Assembly (NCBI RefSeq): GCF_001955655.1
Contig: NZ_MSPW01000001.1
Coordinates: 62,001 to 126,000 of the forward strand
DNA: 64,000 nucleotides
Reading direction: 5' to 3'
Source of the DNA: Viridibacillus arenosi
GTDB lineage: Bacteria > Bacillota > Bacilli > Bacillales_A > Planococcaceae
Below are positions 27,088 through 36,897 of this stretch, piece by piece. The position numbers were made by a program, and so were the translations under genes. Within the stretch, counting starts at the first letter, position 1. Every line of letters begins with the position of its first letter. The notes below the pieces were generated by a model that saw only the letters and a list, made by a program, of their open reading frames with translations, was not told the DNA's origin and made no database searches.

Positions 27088-27186
27088 TCATTCAAAATAT
27101 AATCTACTATAAAATACCTTCACGATAATACAAATTAATATAATCATTCCTATAAAAATAGTGTTTAATTTTTTTGCAATACTCAA
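27088..27186 (-). CDS. small single-TM peptide or chemoreceptor N-terminal remnant
   Basis: 32 codons from TTG 27186 behind AAAGAGG. The start SIAKKLNTIFIGMIILICII is exactly how membrane chemoreceptors begin (positive start, first membrane helix), then the frame ends after about a dozen residues. With a chemoreceptor tail at 27530-27665 on the same strand, this may be debris of the same or a related gene. It could also be expressed as a small membrane peptide. Confidence 0.35.
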   Translation of the reverse strand: MSIAKKLNTIFIGMIILICIIVKVFYSRLYFE

Positions 27187-27425
27187 GTTAAATACCTCTT
27201 TCTGTAGTCCGTTATGATTTCAGCAAATATCTCAAAAACATAGATTAGACACTTTTTTTAGTTTTTTATTTATAATAAGTAAACGAGTATAAAGAGAGCA
27301 TATGATGAATGAATACATACACAATATATTTACTATATTCTCCTTCAAAGTAAGTTATAGATAAATAATAGGAAATAGAAGGTTAACAACTGCCAACAAA
27401 AATACTTATACTAATGTGGTTTTCT

Positions 27426-27472
27426 AATGAAAAAGCCTCCATGCTAGGAGTATATACCCTGCATGGAGGCTG
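27426..27472 (-). terminator. terminator of vanished chemoreceptor
   Basis: AGCCTCCATGC paired with GCATGGAGGCT; on the minus strand followed by TTTTTCATT. It sits just past the stop of the chemoreceptor tail. Confidence 0.75.
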
Positions 27473-27529
27473 TTATGTCATATGCTCGTTTTTATTAACG
27501 CGTATTAAATACACTTTCAGTTGTAACAC

Positions 27530-27665
27530 TTACGCATCCATACTTAGATTTAAAGCCACGGTATTTATTTGTTCCATAGTTGCTGTTTGTTCTTTCAAAG
27601 AAGGAGCTATCAATTCTAAATTAACTGTATTTGTTTGAAGTTCTTTTGTTACTGAAAGAATAGAA
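27530..27665 (-). pseudogene. chemoreceptor C-terminal remnant
   Basis: About 45 codons ending in TAA: SILSVTKELQTNTVNLELIA, then SLKEQTATMEQINTVALNLS. This is typical C-terminal coiled coil of a methyl-accepting chemotaxis protein. The upstream part is missing: it abuts integrase debris at 27671. A proper terminator still follows. Confidence 0.6.
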
Positions 27666-27670
27666 TTAAC

Positions 27671-27820
27671 AAATTTTTAAATGAAAATAAATATCCGTCC
27701 AGTATTGGTTTAAAACAGCTAGGACAAAAAAATATACGTGAAACTCTTGATACGTATTCCCATATTGATATATCTCAAAAATAACAAGCAACACAATTAT
27801 TTAATGAATTAAACAAATAA
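27671..27820 (+). pseudogene. tyrosine recombinase (integrase) C-terminal remnant
   Basis: In frame with the end at TAA 27820, the sequence reads LGQKNIRETLDTYSHIDISQ, a stop codon, then QATQLFNELNK. LGH-x-x-I-x-x-T-x-x-x-Y-x-H is the tail of phage/transposon tyrosine recombinases that carries the catalytic Tyr; here the His of LGH is Gln and an in-frame TAA interrupts the tail. The rest of the enzyme is gone. It marks a decayed integrated element. Confidence 0.6.
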
Positions 27821-27822
27821 AA

Positions 27823-27862
27823 AAGTGACCAATCATGACCACCTTTTTTGAAATGGTCACTT
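27823..27862. terminator. terminator of deoD
   Basis: GTGACCA/TGGTCAC-type stem repeated in this stretch; on the minus strand followed by TTTTTTA. Confidence 0.6.
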
Positions 27863-27907
27863 TTGGTCACTTATTAAAAATTGTAAATACGCAAACTCTT
27901 GATACGA

Positions 27908-28612
27908 CTAGTCTTGAATAGCTGCTTCTAATGCTACAACCATCATGTCATTAAATGTTAATTGACGTTCTTCAGATGTTGTTACTTCACCAGTAATGAT
28001 ATGGTCACTTACTGTTAGGATTGAAAGTGCTTGACGGCCATATTTAGCTGCTAAAGTATAAAGTGCTGCAGATTCCATCTCAATTGCTAAAACACCGTAA
28101 CGAGCTAACTTTTCATTTTGGTTTTCTTCACTATAGAACATATCAGCAGTAAAGATGTTACCCACTTTTAAATTAAGGCCAGCTTCTTTCCCAGCATTAT
28201 ATGCTTTTAAAAGTAAATCAAAATCACCTGTTGGAGCAAAATCTAAACCATTGAAAATGATTTCATTCATTTTAGAATCAGTAGAAGCACTTTGAGCAAT
28301 AATGACGTCACGAACTTTAACATCTTTTTGGATTGCTCCACAAGTACCTACACGGATTAACTTTTGAACACCGTATTCTTGCATTAATTCGTTTACATAA
28401 ATAGAAATTGACGGGACACCCATACCTGTACCTTGTACCGATACACGTTTACCTTTATATGTACCTGTAAACCCTAACATATTACGTACTTCATTATAAG
28501 GTATAACATCTTCTAAATAAGTTTCTGCAATGTACTTTGCACGAAGTGGATCACCAGGAAGTAGTACAATGTCTGCGATATCGCCTTGTTTTGCATTAAT
28601 ATGAATACTCAT
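27908..28612 (-). CDS. deoD: purine-nucleoside phosphorylase, DeoD type
   Basis: Encodes 234 residues, the normal length. It splits purine (deoxy)ribonucleosides with phosphate in purine salvage. [20 protein letters not shown] starts the protein, with the phosphate-binding [22 protein letters not shown] and [11 protein letters not shown] (ribose/base contacts) and TVSDHI with the catalytic Asp near the end are all present. The start is ATG 28612, six bases after AAGAGTG; the longer frame from 28630 includes the ribosome site. Confidence 0.95.
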   Translation of the reverse strand: MSIHINAKQGDIADIVLLPGDPLRAKYIAETYLEDVIPYNEVRNMLGFTGTYKGKRVSVQGTGMGVPSISIYVNELMQEYGVQKLIRVGTCGAIQKDVKVRDVIIAQSASTDSKMNEIIFNGLDFAPTGDFDLLLKAYNAGKEAGLNLKVGNIFTADMFYSEENQNEKLARYGVLAIEMESAALYTLAAKYGRQALSILTVSDHIITGEVTTSEERQLTFNDMMVVALEAAIQD

Positions 28613-28783
28613 TAGTATCACTCTTTTCAATAGTATTGTTATTCATCATATTTCTATAATTTGGCTATGATGCTACAAGCATTGTACCAAGAAAGTCTGA
28701 CCTCTGACAATTATTATCTTAAATAAGCTATAAAAAACTTACATTTTTCAATATATCCAATTTTTATTAAATTATTACTTATT

Positions 28784-29005
28784 TTATTTATATTTTAACT
28801 CATATAAATACCAAAGCTCATCAAAAACGCGCGCACTCATTTCTTCATCTGCTTTTTCTTCGACATATCTCGAAAGTAGATGAAAATCTGTTGATTGTTT
28901 AGGAAAGCTATGATCGTGAAAAGCCGCTTCTGCAAACGTAGATTTCTCATCATATTTTCCACCACCACGAAATGATTGAACATAACTGTAGAACGAATGA
29001 TTCAT
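28784..29005 (-). CDS. yozE: YozE family protein
   Basis: Encodes 73 residues from ATG 29005 behind TAGGAGGGAG. The sequence HSFYSYVQSFRGGGKYDEKS, then FAEAAFHDHSFPKQSTDFHLLSRYVE, is the YozE/SAM-like fold signature found across Firmicutes. Its role is unknown. Divergent from the chemoreceptor at 29126. Confidence 0.85.
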   Translation of the reverse strand: MNHSFYSYVQSFRGGGKYDEKSTFAEAAFHDHSFPKQSTDFHLLSRYVEEKADEEMSARVFDELWYLYELKYK

Positions 29006-29125
29006 AAATATCTCCCTCCTAATAGTTACATAGTAATGATTTATTTTTCGAAAAGTATAGAATATTCTTTCACAAAGAAGTAAAATGAACATTATTCAAT
29101 AGAAATATGGAAAGTTGGTGACAAA

Positions 29126-30973
29126 TTGGTTAAAAAATCAAAAAGAAGTAGTGAAATTGTTAAGAGAAGTGATAATCAAAGCACTAACAAGTCATCAGTT
29201 TCAAAAGCTTCATTTTTCAAAATGAAAAAGAAGAAAAAAAACATTGAAGTTCATGGACCTATTCAATCGAACTTTTTCAAAATGATTCGTGGCCGTATCA
29301 TTATTAACTTCTTTATACTCATCATTATTCTATCAGCAATGCTTGTTGTTTCCTATTCAAATATGTCTAACCTCCAAAATGAATTAAAGGTGTTCACAGG
29401 GAAAAATCTAGTAGAGCAGATGAAAGTAAATAGTTTAGCTGCGGATATTGCGAAACTGTCAAACTCTGAACAAAGTTATATTATTACAGGAAAAGATAAT
29501 TTCTTAAGACAGTATAGTCAAGATAAAGACCGAATTGAAGCAAATTTATTAGATTTACAAAAAATATTCTCTGATCGTAAAGAAGAGCTAGATCGAATTA
29601 CTTCCATTGACCAATTTTATGACAATTATATTCAGTATTCGAAGCGACTGATAGATACACGCCAAAATTCAGGCCTTGAAAATGCTCAAAAACTTGTTCT
29701 CGCTGGAAATGGCAAGACAGCTATGAGTTATATAGATGTGCATATTGAAATGATTAATGACGTACTAACCAAGAAAAACAACGAGCAAATCAAATCACTT
29801 GAACAACAAACAGAAATCGCAATGATAATTTTCTTAATTTTAACAATATCATCTATTATTTTAACTATAATAACTGGTACTATCCTGTTCCGTTCAATTA
29901 AACGTAATACAGCTGCAATTAATACATCTATTCTAGATATCGCACAAGCTAATGGTGACTTGACAAAACGGGTTAAAGTCAAGACAAAAGATGAATTTGC
30001 AGAAATCGCAAATAGTACAAATGTGTTAATCACATCCATTTCGGCATTAGTAAAACGTGTGAGTACACTAGCGGAGAACGTCTCAGCCAGTGGCCAACAA
30101 TTAATGGCTTCAGCAGATGAAAATTCGAATATTATTCAATCAATTGCTGATTCAACAGGCGAAATCGCTGAAGGTAGCGAACAAACAATGCTACGGATGA
30201 ATAACGCAGTTCAAAAGATGAATTTATTAGAAGAGGCGGCTCGTTATTTAAGTACAGATGCAGAACATGTGAAAACAGCAACAGATCAGATGAAAGTCGC
30301 TGCTGAGCTTGGTGGAAAAACTGTCGAACAGTCATCAAATGTTATGATGTTAATAGAAGAAACTATGGCCAATACGACAGAAACCGTTGAAGCACTTGGT
30401 AAGAAATCATCCGAAATTACTTCCATTATTCGTACAATTACTGAAATCTCGGAACAAACAAACTTACTTGCCCTTAATGCAGCCATTGAAGCTGCCAGAG
30501 CTGGTGAGCATGGTAAAGGATTCGCTGTCGTTGCAAATGAGGTTCGAAAGTTAGCAGAGCAATCTCAAAAAGCAGCACGTGAAGTAACCGGGATTGTTTC
30601 GTCAATTCAATCAGAAGTACAAGCTATTGTCTCACAAAACCATGATGGTGTACAAAACGTCATACGCGGTGTTGAAGTGACAAATGAAACAAATGCTTCC
30701 TTAGATAAAATTATTAAACAAACAAACGAAACTGTAGCCATTATTAACAAAATGGTAGTTCAAATTGAGCAAACTTTAAGCTATAGCCAAGAAGTGGCTG
30801 TATCCTTTATAGAAGTAAATCAAATTGCTGAAAATACAGCTATGAGTACAGAGCGTTCAGCAGCTTCTGCAGAAGAAGGCTCTGCTTCAATGCAAGAAAT
30901 TACAGCATCAGCGATTGAACTATCTCATCAGGCAGATGAGTTACGAAAAGTGGTTGGGGAATTCAAAGTATAA
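29126..30973 (+). CDS. membrane methyl-accepting chemotaxis protein
   Basis: Encodes 615 residues from a TTG start (weak site GGTGAC). It has an unusual Lys-rich cytoplasmic N-terminus of about 50 residues, a first membrane helix at about 58-78, a four-helix-bundle sensor of about 150 residues, a second helix at about 232-255, a HAMP domain (about 256-310) and the signalling coiled coil with hairpin tip [20 protein letters not shown] followed by [16 protein letters not shown]. It should signal to CheA/CheW. The ligand is not evident. Monocistronic with its own terminator. Confidence 0.93.
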   Translation: MVKKSKRSSEIVKRSDNQSTNKSSVSKASFFKMKKKKKNIEVHGPIQSNFFKMIRGRIIINFFILIIILSAMLVVSYSNMSNLQNELKVFTGKNLVEQMKVNSLAADIAKLSNSEQSYIITGKDNFLRQYSQDKDRIEANLLDLQKIFSDRKEELDRITSIDQFYDNYIQYSKRLIDTRQNSGLENAQKLVLAGNGKTAMSYIDVHIEMINDVLTKKNNEQIKSLEQQTEIAMIIFLILTISSIILTIITGTILFRSIKRNTAAINTSILDIAQANGDLTKRVKVKTKDEFAEIANSTNVLITSISALVKRVSTLAENVSASGQQLMASADENSNIIQSIADSTGEIAEGSEQTMLRMNNAVQKMNLLEEAARYLSTDAEHVKTATDQMKVAAELGGKTVEQSSNVMMLIEETMANTTETVEALGKKSSEITSIIRTITEISEQTNLLALNAAIEAARAGEHGKGFAVVANEVRKLAEQSQKAAREVTGIVSSIQSEVQAIVSQNHDGVQNVIRGVEVTNETNASLDKIIKQTNETVAIINKMVVQIEQTLSYSQEVAVSFIEVNQIAENTAMSTERSAASAEEGSASMQEITASAIELSHQADELRKVVGEFKV

Positions 30974-30987
30974 CTTTTCCACTAAAT

Positions 30988-31024
30988 GACTTGCAAACTC
31001 TAATGAGATTGCAAGTTTTTTTAT
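30988..31024 (+). terminator. terminator of chemoreceptor
   Basis: CTTGCAA...TTGCAAG stem followed by TTTTTTT. Confidence 0.85.
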
Positions 31025-31157
31025 TTCCCACTATTGATTTCGCTTTATAAAAATTTACTAAGTTCATACTATATCCCTCCTACCCTACACCTTTTCAAGA
31101 CAACCTTTTATAGTAATATTAATGAATACACTTCAGTTATAGGCTCTATATAAACAA

Positions 31158-31192
31158 AAATGGCCAGAGATATTATCATTTCTCTCGGCCAC
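31158..31192 (-). terminator. terminator of TPR gene
   Basis: TGGCCGAGAG/ (C)TCTGGCCA stem adjoining the stop codon, followed by TTTTTGTTT on the minus strand. Confidence 0.7.
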
Positions 31193-32122
31193 TTACATAT
31201 TTACATATTCATCATACGTTTTATTACCATGTACTTTGCATCCGTAAAGATAACATTGAGAAACATAATATGGCTCGAAGAAAATTTTAGGACGGTAGCC
31301 ATTCAAAATACGACCAATCAGTGTATTATATTTTTCATTTGTATGTTGCAAGTCCATAATGGTTTCTTCAATATTCCCCTCTATGAATTCTCCATCCATC
31401 GCCCTTACTTTGCTTTCTACAATTTCATCAGTCGTTTCTGTCTTCATCTGGTCTATAATATCTGCGGTTTCTTCTACTCTACCTAATTGAATGAGTGAGT
31501 AGACATAATGTTCTACCCATTCATATGATCTAACTATTTCTCTCCATCCCATTTCAAATAACGGGATTGCTTCATCAAAATAGTTGATTTGAGCAAAAAG
31601 TTCAGCCACGTTTACTCCACCCATATAATTTTCATCATTTTCATTAACTTTTCTCAGTGTTTTAAGTACAGAATCGTGATCATCTAACTGTAAGTATGAA
31701 ACCATTTCCGCATATTTCAAAAAATCGCCATCAGTTGCGGACTTTTTATAATGTTCTGCTGCCTTTTCAAAATTGTTCATATTAAAATATGCTGCTGCTA
31801 AGTTCGCATGGACTACTTCAGTATCTTTCATTTTTAATGCATATTCTAAAATCCTGATGGCTGAAATGTATTTTTCCATTCGCAAATAAATTTCACCTAG
31901 TAAAGCAAAAGGAAAATAATGCTTTGGCTGTTTTTCAATTGCTTCAGCTAAAAGGGGTAAAGTTTTATAATATTCTTCTGTGTCTCTTATATAAAAACAT
32001 GCTAAGTTATGGAGCGATTGTATATCTCTCTTTTCCATTACTGCTTGCTCTAGCATCATTTGAGCTTCTTCAAATTTAAATTCTAGTAATAACTGATTAA
32101 CAGCTATGTCATTTAAATTCAT
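31193..32122 (-). CDS. TPR-repeat protein
   Basis: Encodes 309 residues from ATG 32122, behind GGAAGGTG. Repeated 34-residue helical pairs are visible, for example PFALLGEIYLRMEKYISAIR, VVHANLAAAYFNMNNFEKAA and GVNVAELFAQINYFDEAIPL, giving at least four TPR units over residues 40-230. No signal peptide or DNA-binding domain. It should be a cytoplasmic protein-interaction scaffold; partner unknown. It precedes, divergently, the S-box operon and is not part of it. Confidence 0.8.
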   Translation of the reverse strand: MNLNDIAVNQLLLEFKFEEAQMMLEQAVMEKRDIQSLHNLACFYIRDTEEYYKTLPLLAEAIEKQPKHYFPFALLGEIYLRMEKYISAIRILEYALKMKDTEVVHANLAAAYFNMNNFEKAAEHYKKSATDGDFLKYAEMVSYLQLDDHDSVLKTLRKVNENDENYMGGVNVAELFAQINYFDEAIPLFEMGWREIVRSYEWVEHYVYSLIQLGRVEETADIIDQMKTETTDEIVESKVRAMDGEFIEGNIEETIMDLQHTNEKYNTLIGRILNGYRPKIFFEPYYVSQCYLYGCKVHGNKTYDEYVNM

Positions 32123-32296
32123 CTTGTCACCTTCCAATTCAACTATGCAATAATAGCATATTCATATAAAAATTGTACCACTTATAGAAATTTATAAACT
32201 TTTCAAATTAGATTTGCTTCATAATAAGGTTGATATTATCATATTCACATGGTAAAATTTCATTATTATTAACTTTCAAACAATTGAATATATTTA

Positions 32297-32443
32297 CTTA
32301 TCAAGAGAGATGGAGGGACTTGGCCCGTCGATATCTCAGCAACCACCCTAAATGCGGCAAGGTGCTAATTCCAGTAGACGTAGTCTTGTAGATAAGGAGA
32401 TTGACTTCATATTTTGAAGGCCCTCTTCCTTAGAGGGCCTTTT
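32297..32443 (+). promoter_or_regulatory. SAM-I (S-box) riboswitch with terminator
   Basis: The aptamer (32297-32396) has the closing helix CTTATC/GATAAG, the conserved AAGAGAGATGGAGGGACT, GGCCC, CAGCAACC, and GGCAAGGTGCTAATTCC. The expression platform is AAGGCCCTCT-TCCTT-AGAGGGCCTTTT (32417-32443). When S-adenosylmethionine binds, the terminator forms and metI-metC are turned off. This is the regular arrangement upstream of this operon in Bacillales. Confidence 0.95.
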
Positions 32444-32466
32444 ACTTTTTTATAAAGGATGATGAC

Positions 32467-33600
32467 ATGATGACAAACAAAAACATTGCGACACAATTAG
32501 TTCAGCTGGGAAATCATACCGATTCCAAAACAGGTGCTGTGAACACACCAATCTATCTTTCTACCGCCTATACTCATGATGGGCTTGGCCAATCAACTGG
32601 TTATGACTATACACGTACAAAAAATCCAACACGTACCGTTTTAGAAGAAGGTTTTGCTAAATTAGAATCTGGAGACGCTGGCTTCGCCTGTAGTAGCGGG
32701 ATGGCAGCTGTTCAATTAGTTCTATCCCTATTTAAATCGGGTGACGAAATTATTTTACCTGAGGATATCTACGGTGGTACATACCGTTTACTCGGTCAAT
32801 ACCAAGAACAATATGCAATCAAATCTCATTATGCAAAATTCTCTTCTGTATCAGAGGTTGAAGGTTTAATAAATGAAAATACACGTGCTATTTTCATTGA
32901 AACACCAACCAATCCATTAATGCAGGAGTTTGATATTGAACTTTATGCTAAGCTTGCAAGAAAGCATAGTTTATTATTAATTGTTGATAATACTTTCTTA
33001 ACACCTTACTATCAACGCCCAATCGAGCTAGGTGCGGATATTGTTATACATAGTGCAACTAAATACATCGGTGGTCATAATGATGTTCTAGCGGGTCTTG
33101 TTGTAAGTAAGGGTAAAGAGCTTAGCGAAAAACTATTCACAAACCATAATGCTGCAGGTGCAACGCTTGCTCCAATTGACTCATGGTTACTGCTACGTGG
33201 ATTAAAAACATTACACCTTCGCATGAAACAACATACTGAAAATGCTAAGCACATCGCGGCTTATTTAGAACAAGAACCTTTAGTAAAAGACGTTCTGTTT
33301 GCTGGTAAAGGTGGAATGATTTCCTTCCGTTTACAAAAAGGTGAATGGGTTGGTAAGTTTTTAGAAAACTTGAAGTTAATCGTCTTCGCTGAAAGCCTGG
33401 GTGGTGTTGAAAGCTTTATCACATATCCTACTACACAAACACATGCGGATATTCCTGAAGCAGAACGAATTGCTCGCGGTGTTGATGACTCCTTACTTCG
33501 TTTCTCAGTTGGTATTGAGGAAGCAGAAGATTTAATCGCGGATTTACAACAAGTTTTTTCTATCTTAGAAAAAGAGGTGTCATCATATGAGTTCAATTAA
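32467..33600 (+). CDS. metI: cystathionine gamma-synthase / O-acetylhomoserine (thiol)-lyase
   Basis: Encodes 377 residues of the PLP Cys/Met-metabolism family. It joins an activated homoserine to Cys (or sulfide) in methionine synthesis. YDYTRTKNPTRTVLEEGFAKLE opens the family core; PLP Lys is in IHSATKYIGGHNDVLAGL and the C-terminal signature is LRFSVGIEEAEDLIADLQQ. The Gly-rich phosphate site is SSGMAAVQL. AAAGGATG precedes the ATG. The S-box riboswitch controls it, and metC overlaps its 3' end by 14 bp. Confidence 0.93.
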   Translation: MMTNKNIATQLVQLGNHTDSKTGAVNTPIYLSTAYTHDGLGQSTGYDYTRTKNPTRTVLEEGFAKLESGDAGFACSSGMAAVQLVLSLFKSGDEIILPEDIYGGTYRLLGQYQEQYAIKSHYAKFSSVSEVEGLINENTRAIFIETPTNPLMQEFDIELYAKLARKHSLLLIVDNTFLTPYYQRPIELGADIVIHSATKYIGGHNDVLAGLVVSKGKELSEKLFTNHNAAGATLAPIDSWLLLRGLKTLHLRMKQHTENAKHIAAYLEQEPLVKDVLFAGKGGMISFRLQKGEWVGKFLENLKLIVFAESLGGVESFITYPTTQTHADIPEAERIARGVDDSLLRFSVGIEEAEDLIADLQQVFSILEKEVSSYEFN

Positions 33601-34774
33601 TGAAAACATTGAAACAAGTTTAATCACTGCTTCTACTCGCGGTGATTACGAGCAAAAAACAGGTGCAGTTAATGTTCCAATATATTTATCATCTACTTTT
33701 GATCAAGAGCATTTCGATTCGTTTGGTCCATATGATTATAGTCGCTCTGGTAATCCAACTCGTGATGCATTAGAGAAAACGATTGCTGAACTTGAAGGAG
33801 GGGCACGCGGATTTGCATTCTCTTCCGGTATTGCGGCCATCGCGTCTGCATTTATGATATTAGAAGCTGGCGACCATATTGTTGTGACATCTGAAGTGTA
33901 CGGTGGAACATACCGTTTTGTGACACAAGTGTTAACGAAATTTGGCGTTGAGCATACATTTGCTGACTTCTCTGATTTAACATCAGTAGAAGCGGCTATA
34001 CGTCCAAATACAAAGGTGTTATATATAGAAACTCCAGCTAACCCGCTTCTAGGTATTACAGATATTGAAGGGGTTGTAGCTATTGCAAAGGCAAATGGTG
34101 CTCTAACATTTTTAGATAACACATTTATGACACCTTTATACCAACGTCCATTAGACCTTGGTGTAGATGTAGTGTTACACAGTGCCACTAAGTTTTTAGG
34201 AGGACATAGCGATATTATTGCAGGGCTTGCGGTAACAAAGGACGTAGAGCTTGGTAACCGAATCTACTTCATGCAAAACTCATTCGGTGCCATTTTAGGC
34301 GCACAAGACTCCTTCTCATTAATTCAAGGTATTAAAACGTTAAATGCACGTTTAACACAATCGACAGCATCCGCATCAAAACTTGCAAATTATTTAGAAG
34401 CTCACGAATTAGTAGAAGAAGTTCATTTCCCTGGCTTGAAATCGCATCCAGGTCATGACATCCATGCAAAACAGGCAAAAAGTGCTGGAGCTGTATTGTC
34501 ATTTAAATTACCTAATCGCGAAATCACTAAAGCGTTTGTTGAACATGTTCAAATTCCGATTTTCGCAGTTAGTCTTGGTGGCGTAGAATCAATTCTCTCA
34601 TATCCAGCCACAATGAGTCACGCAGCTATTCCTAAAGAGGAACGCGAAAAACGTGGTATTACAGACGGTCTTTTACGCTTCTCTGTAGGCCTTGAAAATA
34701 TCGACGATTTAATTGCTGATTTTGAGCAAGCATTTGTAAAAGCGAAAGAACTTACTGTTGTAGGCAATAAATAG
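33587..34774 (+). CDS. metC: cystathionine beta-lyase
   Basis: Encodes 395 residues, paralogous to metI. It cleaves cystathionine to homocysteine, pyruvate and ammonia. YDYSRSGNPTRDALEKTIAE, FSSGIAAIASAFM, the PLP Lys in LHSATKFLGGHSDIIAGLAV and LLRFSVGLENIDDLIADFEQ are all present. It begins inside the metI coding region with AGAGGTG upstream, so the two are translationally coupled. Terminator at 34786-34818. Confidence 0.93.
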   Translation: MSSINENIETSLITASTRGDYEQKTGAVNVPIYLSSTFDQEHFDSFGPYDYSRSGNPTRDALEKTIAELEGGARGFAFSSGIAAIASAFMILEAGDHIVVTSEVYGGTYRFVTQVLTKFGVEHTFADFSDLTSVEAAIRPNTKVLYIETPANPLLGITDIEGVVAIAKANGALTFLDNTFMTPLYQRPLDLGVDVVLHSATKFLGGHSDIIAGLAVTKDVELGNRIYFMQNSFGAILGAQDSFSLIQGIKTLNARLTQSTASASKLANYLEAHELVEEVHFPGLKSHPGHDIHAKQAKSAGAVLSFKLPNREITKAFVEHVQIPIFAVSLGGVESILSYPATMSHAAIPKEEREKRGITDGLLRFSVGLENIDDLIADFEQAFVKAKELTVVGNK

Positions 34775-34785
34775 ATGATTGTATG

Positions 34786-34818
34786 AGTCGCTCCACTAAC
34801 TTGGTGGAGCGTTTTTTT
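34786..34818 (+). terminator. terminator of metI-metC
   Basis: CGCTCCAC-loop-GTGGAGCG followed by TTTTTTTC. The 34819-35071 spacer has nothing recognised. Confidence 0.9.
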
Positions 34819-35071
34819 CTATTTAAATGCAGTTTATTCATTACAGTAATTCCAAAATTCAGCTATAGTTTCATCAGAAAAAGCTTCCTATTGAAAAACT
34901 TAGATCGTCTGCAATGGTACTCAGCAGTTAAATCGAAAATATTTCTGAAACAGAATAAATGAAAATTGTGAGGTAAAGCTATAATTATTCATGCGACTTT
35001 TCTTTTACAAAAAAAGAAAACGAATTTTCATATTGGGAAAACAGGACATCTTTGATAAGGAGATAAACCAA

Positions 35072-35761
35072 ATGGGAAATAAAACGAAAAACTTACTCGC
35101 TTTATCACCTAATTCATTGATTATGGGCATGATATTAGCTTTAGTTGGAGGATTTTTAGATGCTTATACGTATATTACGAGGGACGCAGTGTTTGCGACG
35201 GCACAAACAGGGAATATGGTATTATTTGCGGTGAGAGCTGCAAGTACGGAATATAACGGTGCCATTCTTAATATACCGCCCTTTTTGGCTTTTATAGCTG
35301 GAGTCTTGGTAGCAGAATATATAAAAGATAAACATACTAGCCACAAACGAGCTGTTTTACTTTTGGAATTCGCGATTTTATTTATAGTCGGATGGTTACC
35401 TACTAGTGTGCCAAATATGCTTATCACCATGTGCATTGCGTTTGTGTCTTCCTTACAAATTGCCACCTTCAACAAACTGGAAAAATGGAGTTACAATTCA
35501 ACCATAACAACAGGGAATCTAAGAACCGCAGCTCAAGCTTCTTATGCTGCATTCGTGAAACATGATTCAGAATCGATGCGGAAATTTAATGGTTTTACTG
35601 CTATTATTCTTTCCTTTATAAGTGGTGCTTTAATTGGGACCTTCTTTAGTACGTATCTAGGAAAAACTTCCATCTGGATAGCAGCTGGAATTATACTGAT
35701 CACCGTAATCTTATATCATAAAAGCAATGAAAATTCAAAAGAACCTCTAGAGAACTATTGA
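35072..35761 (+). CDS. YoaK family (DUF1275) membrane protein
   Basis: Encodes 229 residues from ATG 35072, 8 nt after AAGGAGA; the longer frame starting at 34991 is upstream of that site. About six membrane helices. GGFLDAYTYITRDAVFATAQ, TGNMV and LQIATFNKLEKWSYNSTITT followed by TGNLRT are the duplicated TGN signatures of the DUF1275 family. The function is not known. Confidence 0.88.
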   Translation: MGNKTKNLLALSPNSLIMGMILALVGGFLDAYTYITRDAVFATAQTGNMVLFAVRAASTEYNGAILNIPPFLAFIAGVLVAEYIKDKHTSHKRAVLLLEFAILFIVGWLPTSVPNMLITMCIAFVSSLQIATFNKLEKWSYNSTITTGNLRTAAQASYAAFVKHDSESMRKFNGFTAIILSFISGALIGTFFSTYLGKTSIWIAAGIILITVILYHKSNENSKEPLENY

Positions 35762-35896
35762 CGCACGAATAAATACTTAATAAATTTACATCCCGATCTT
35801 CCAATGAGCATAACAACCATAATATTGTTTGTCGCTCTCTTTATATTTAATTCAGTAGTAAACTACACTTTGTAGTCTATTCTCTGAGTTCTACAC

Positions 35897-35934
35897 AAAA
35901 AAAGGCAACCCACAAAATGTGGATTGCCTTTTTC
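35897..35934. terminator. bidirectional terminator
   Basis: AAAAAGGCAA-CCCACA / TGTGG-ATTGCCTTTTT, between the convergent YoaK and msrB genes. Confidence 0.88.
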
Positions 35935-35938
35935 ATTT

Positions 35939-36364
35939 TCAATCAAAATATTTTAAATATTCACCATAGCCTTCTTCTTGTAATTTATCTTTAGGTATAA
36001 ATTTCAAGGCAGCAGAGTTAATACAATAACGTAACCCTGTTGGCTGAGGACCATCTGGGAAAACATGTCCTAAATGTGAATCAGCTTCTCCACTACGCAC
36101 TTCAGTGCGACGCATACCAAAGCTTGTATCGAAGTTTTCTTGTATACTAGCACCTTCCACCGGCTTGCTAAAGCTTGGCCATCCGCAACCTGCATTGAAT
36201 TTGTCTTTTGAGTGAAATAAGGGTTCCCCAGATACGATATCAACGTATAGACCTTCTTCAAAATGACTATCATATTCGTTTTGGAATGGTGGCTCTGTCC
36301 CATGCTCTTGCGTGACATGATATTGCATCGGTGTTAATGTTTTCAACTTTTCTTCTTTGTTCAT
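35939..36364 (-). CDS. msrB: peptide-methionine (R)-S-oxide reductase
   Basis: Encodes 141 residues. It repairs methionine-R-sulfoxide. The catalytic Cys is in [29 protein letters not shown] and [16 protein letters not shown] line the active site. The paired CxxC zinc motifs of zinc-type MsrB are absent. The start is ATG 36364, whose ATGA overlaps the msrA stop, so the two are translationally coupled; GGGGGA serves as ribosome site. Order msrA-msrB is as in B. subtilis. Confidence 0.94.
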   Translation of the reverse strand: MNKEEKLKTLTPMQYHVTQEHGTEPPFQNEYDSHFEEGLYVDIVSGEPLFHSKDKFNAGCGWPSFSKPVEGASIQENFDTSFGMRRTEVRSGEADSHLGHVFPDGPQPTGLRYCINSAALKFIPKDKLQEEGYGEYLKYFD

Positions 36365-36885
36365 GATTTTGTCCCCCAATGCTGTTGTTGGAATGTAACT
36401 CGTCCTGAGCCAATTGAATAGCGCTCGTAATGTGCTGGATTCTTTTTGTAATAATGTTGATGATAAGTTTCTGCTGGGTAAAACGTTGTTGCTGGTAGAA
36501 TTTGTACAGCGATTGGAGCTTTAAATTTACCTGATTCTTGTAATGCCTTTTTTGATGCTTCAGCTTTGTTACGCTGATCTTCATCATGGTAGAAAATGGC
36601 TGTCATATAAGACTGTCCACGGTCATAAAATTGACCACCAGCATCTGTTGGATCGATTAAAGTCCAGTAAAGATCAACTAACTTTTCATAAGAATAAATC
36701 GCTGGGTCAAAAGTAATTTGTACAGCTTCAAAATGTCCCGTTGTTTCACTACAAACTTCCTCATAAGTCGGATTTTCTGTATGTCCCCCAGTGTAACCAG
36801 ATATGACGGACTCAATGCCCTCTTGCTGATCGAATGGTTTTACCATACACCAAAAGCATCCACCTGCAAATGTTGCTAATGCCAT
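36361..36885 (-). CDS. msrA: peptide-methionine (S)-S-oxide reductase
   Basis: Encodes 174 residues. It reduces methionine-S-sulfoxide using the catalytic Cys in [32 protein letters not shown] and [12 protein letters not shown] are conserved family segments. AGGAGGAG precedes the ATG. It lies 12 bp after ypmS, so the run degV-ypmR-ypmS-msrA-msrB probably includes one operon from ypmR on. Confidence 0.95.
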   Translation of the reverse strand: MALATFAGGCFWCMVKPFDQQEGIESVISGYTGGHTENPTYEEVCSETTGHFEAVQITFDPAIYSYEKLVDLYWTLIDPTDAGGQFYDRGQSYMTAIFYHDEDQRNKAEASKKALQESGKFKAPIAVQILPATTFYPAETYHQHYYKKNPAHYERYSIGSGRVTFQQQHWGTKS

Positions 36886-36897
36886 GTGCTACTCCTC

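Noticed and set aside
27414-27638. 74-codon plus-strand frame
   Set aside because: It is the antisense of a terminator and of the chemoreceptor C-terminal remnant.
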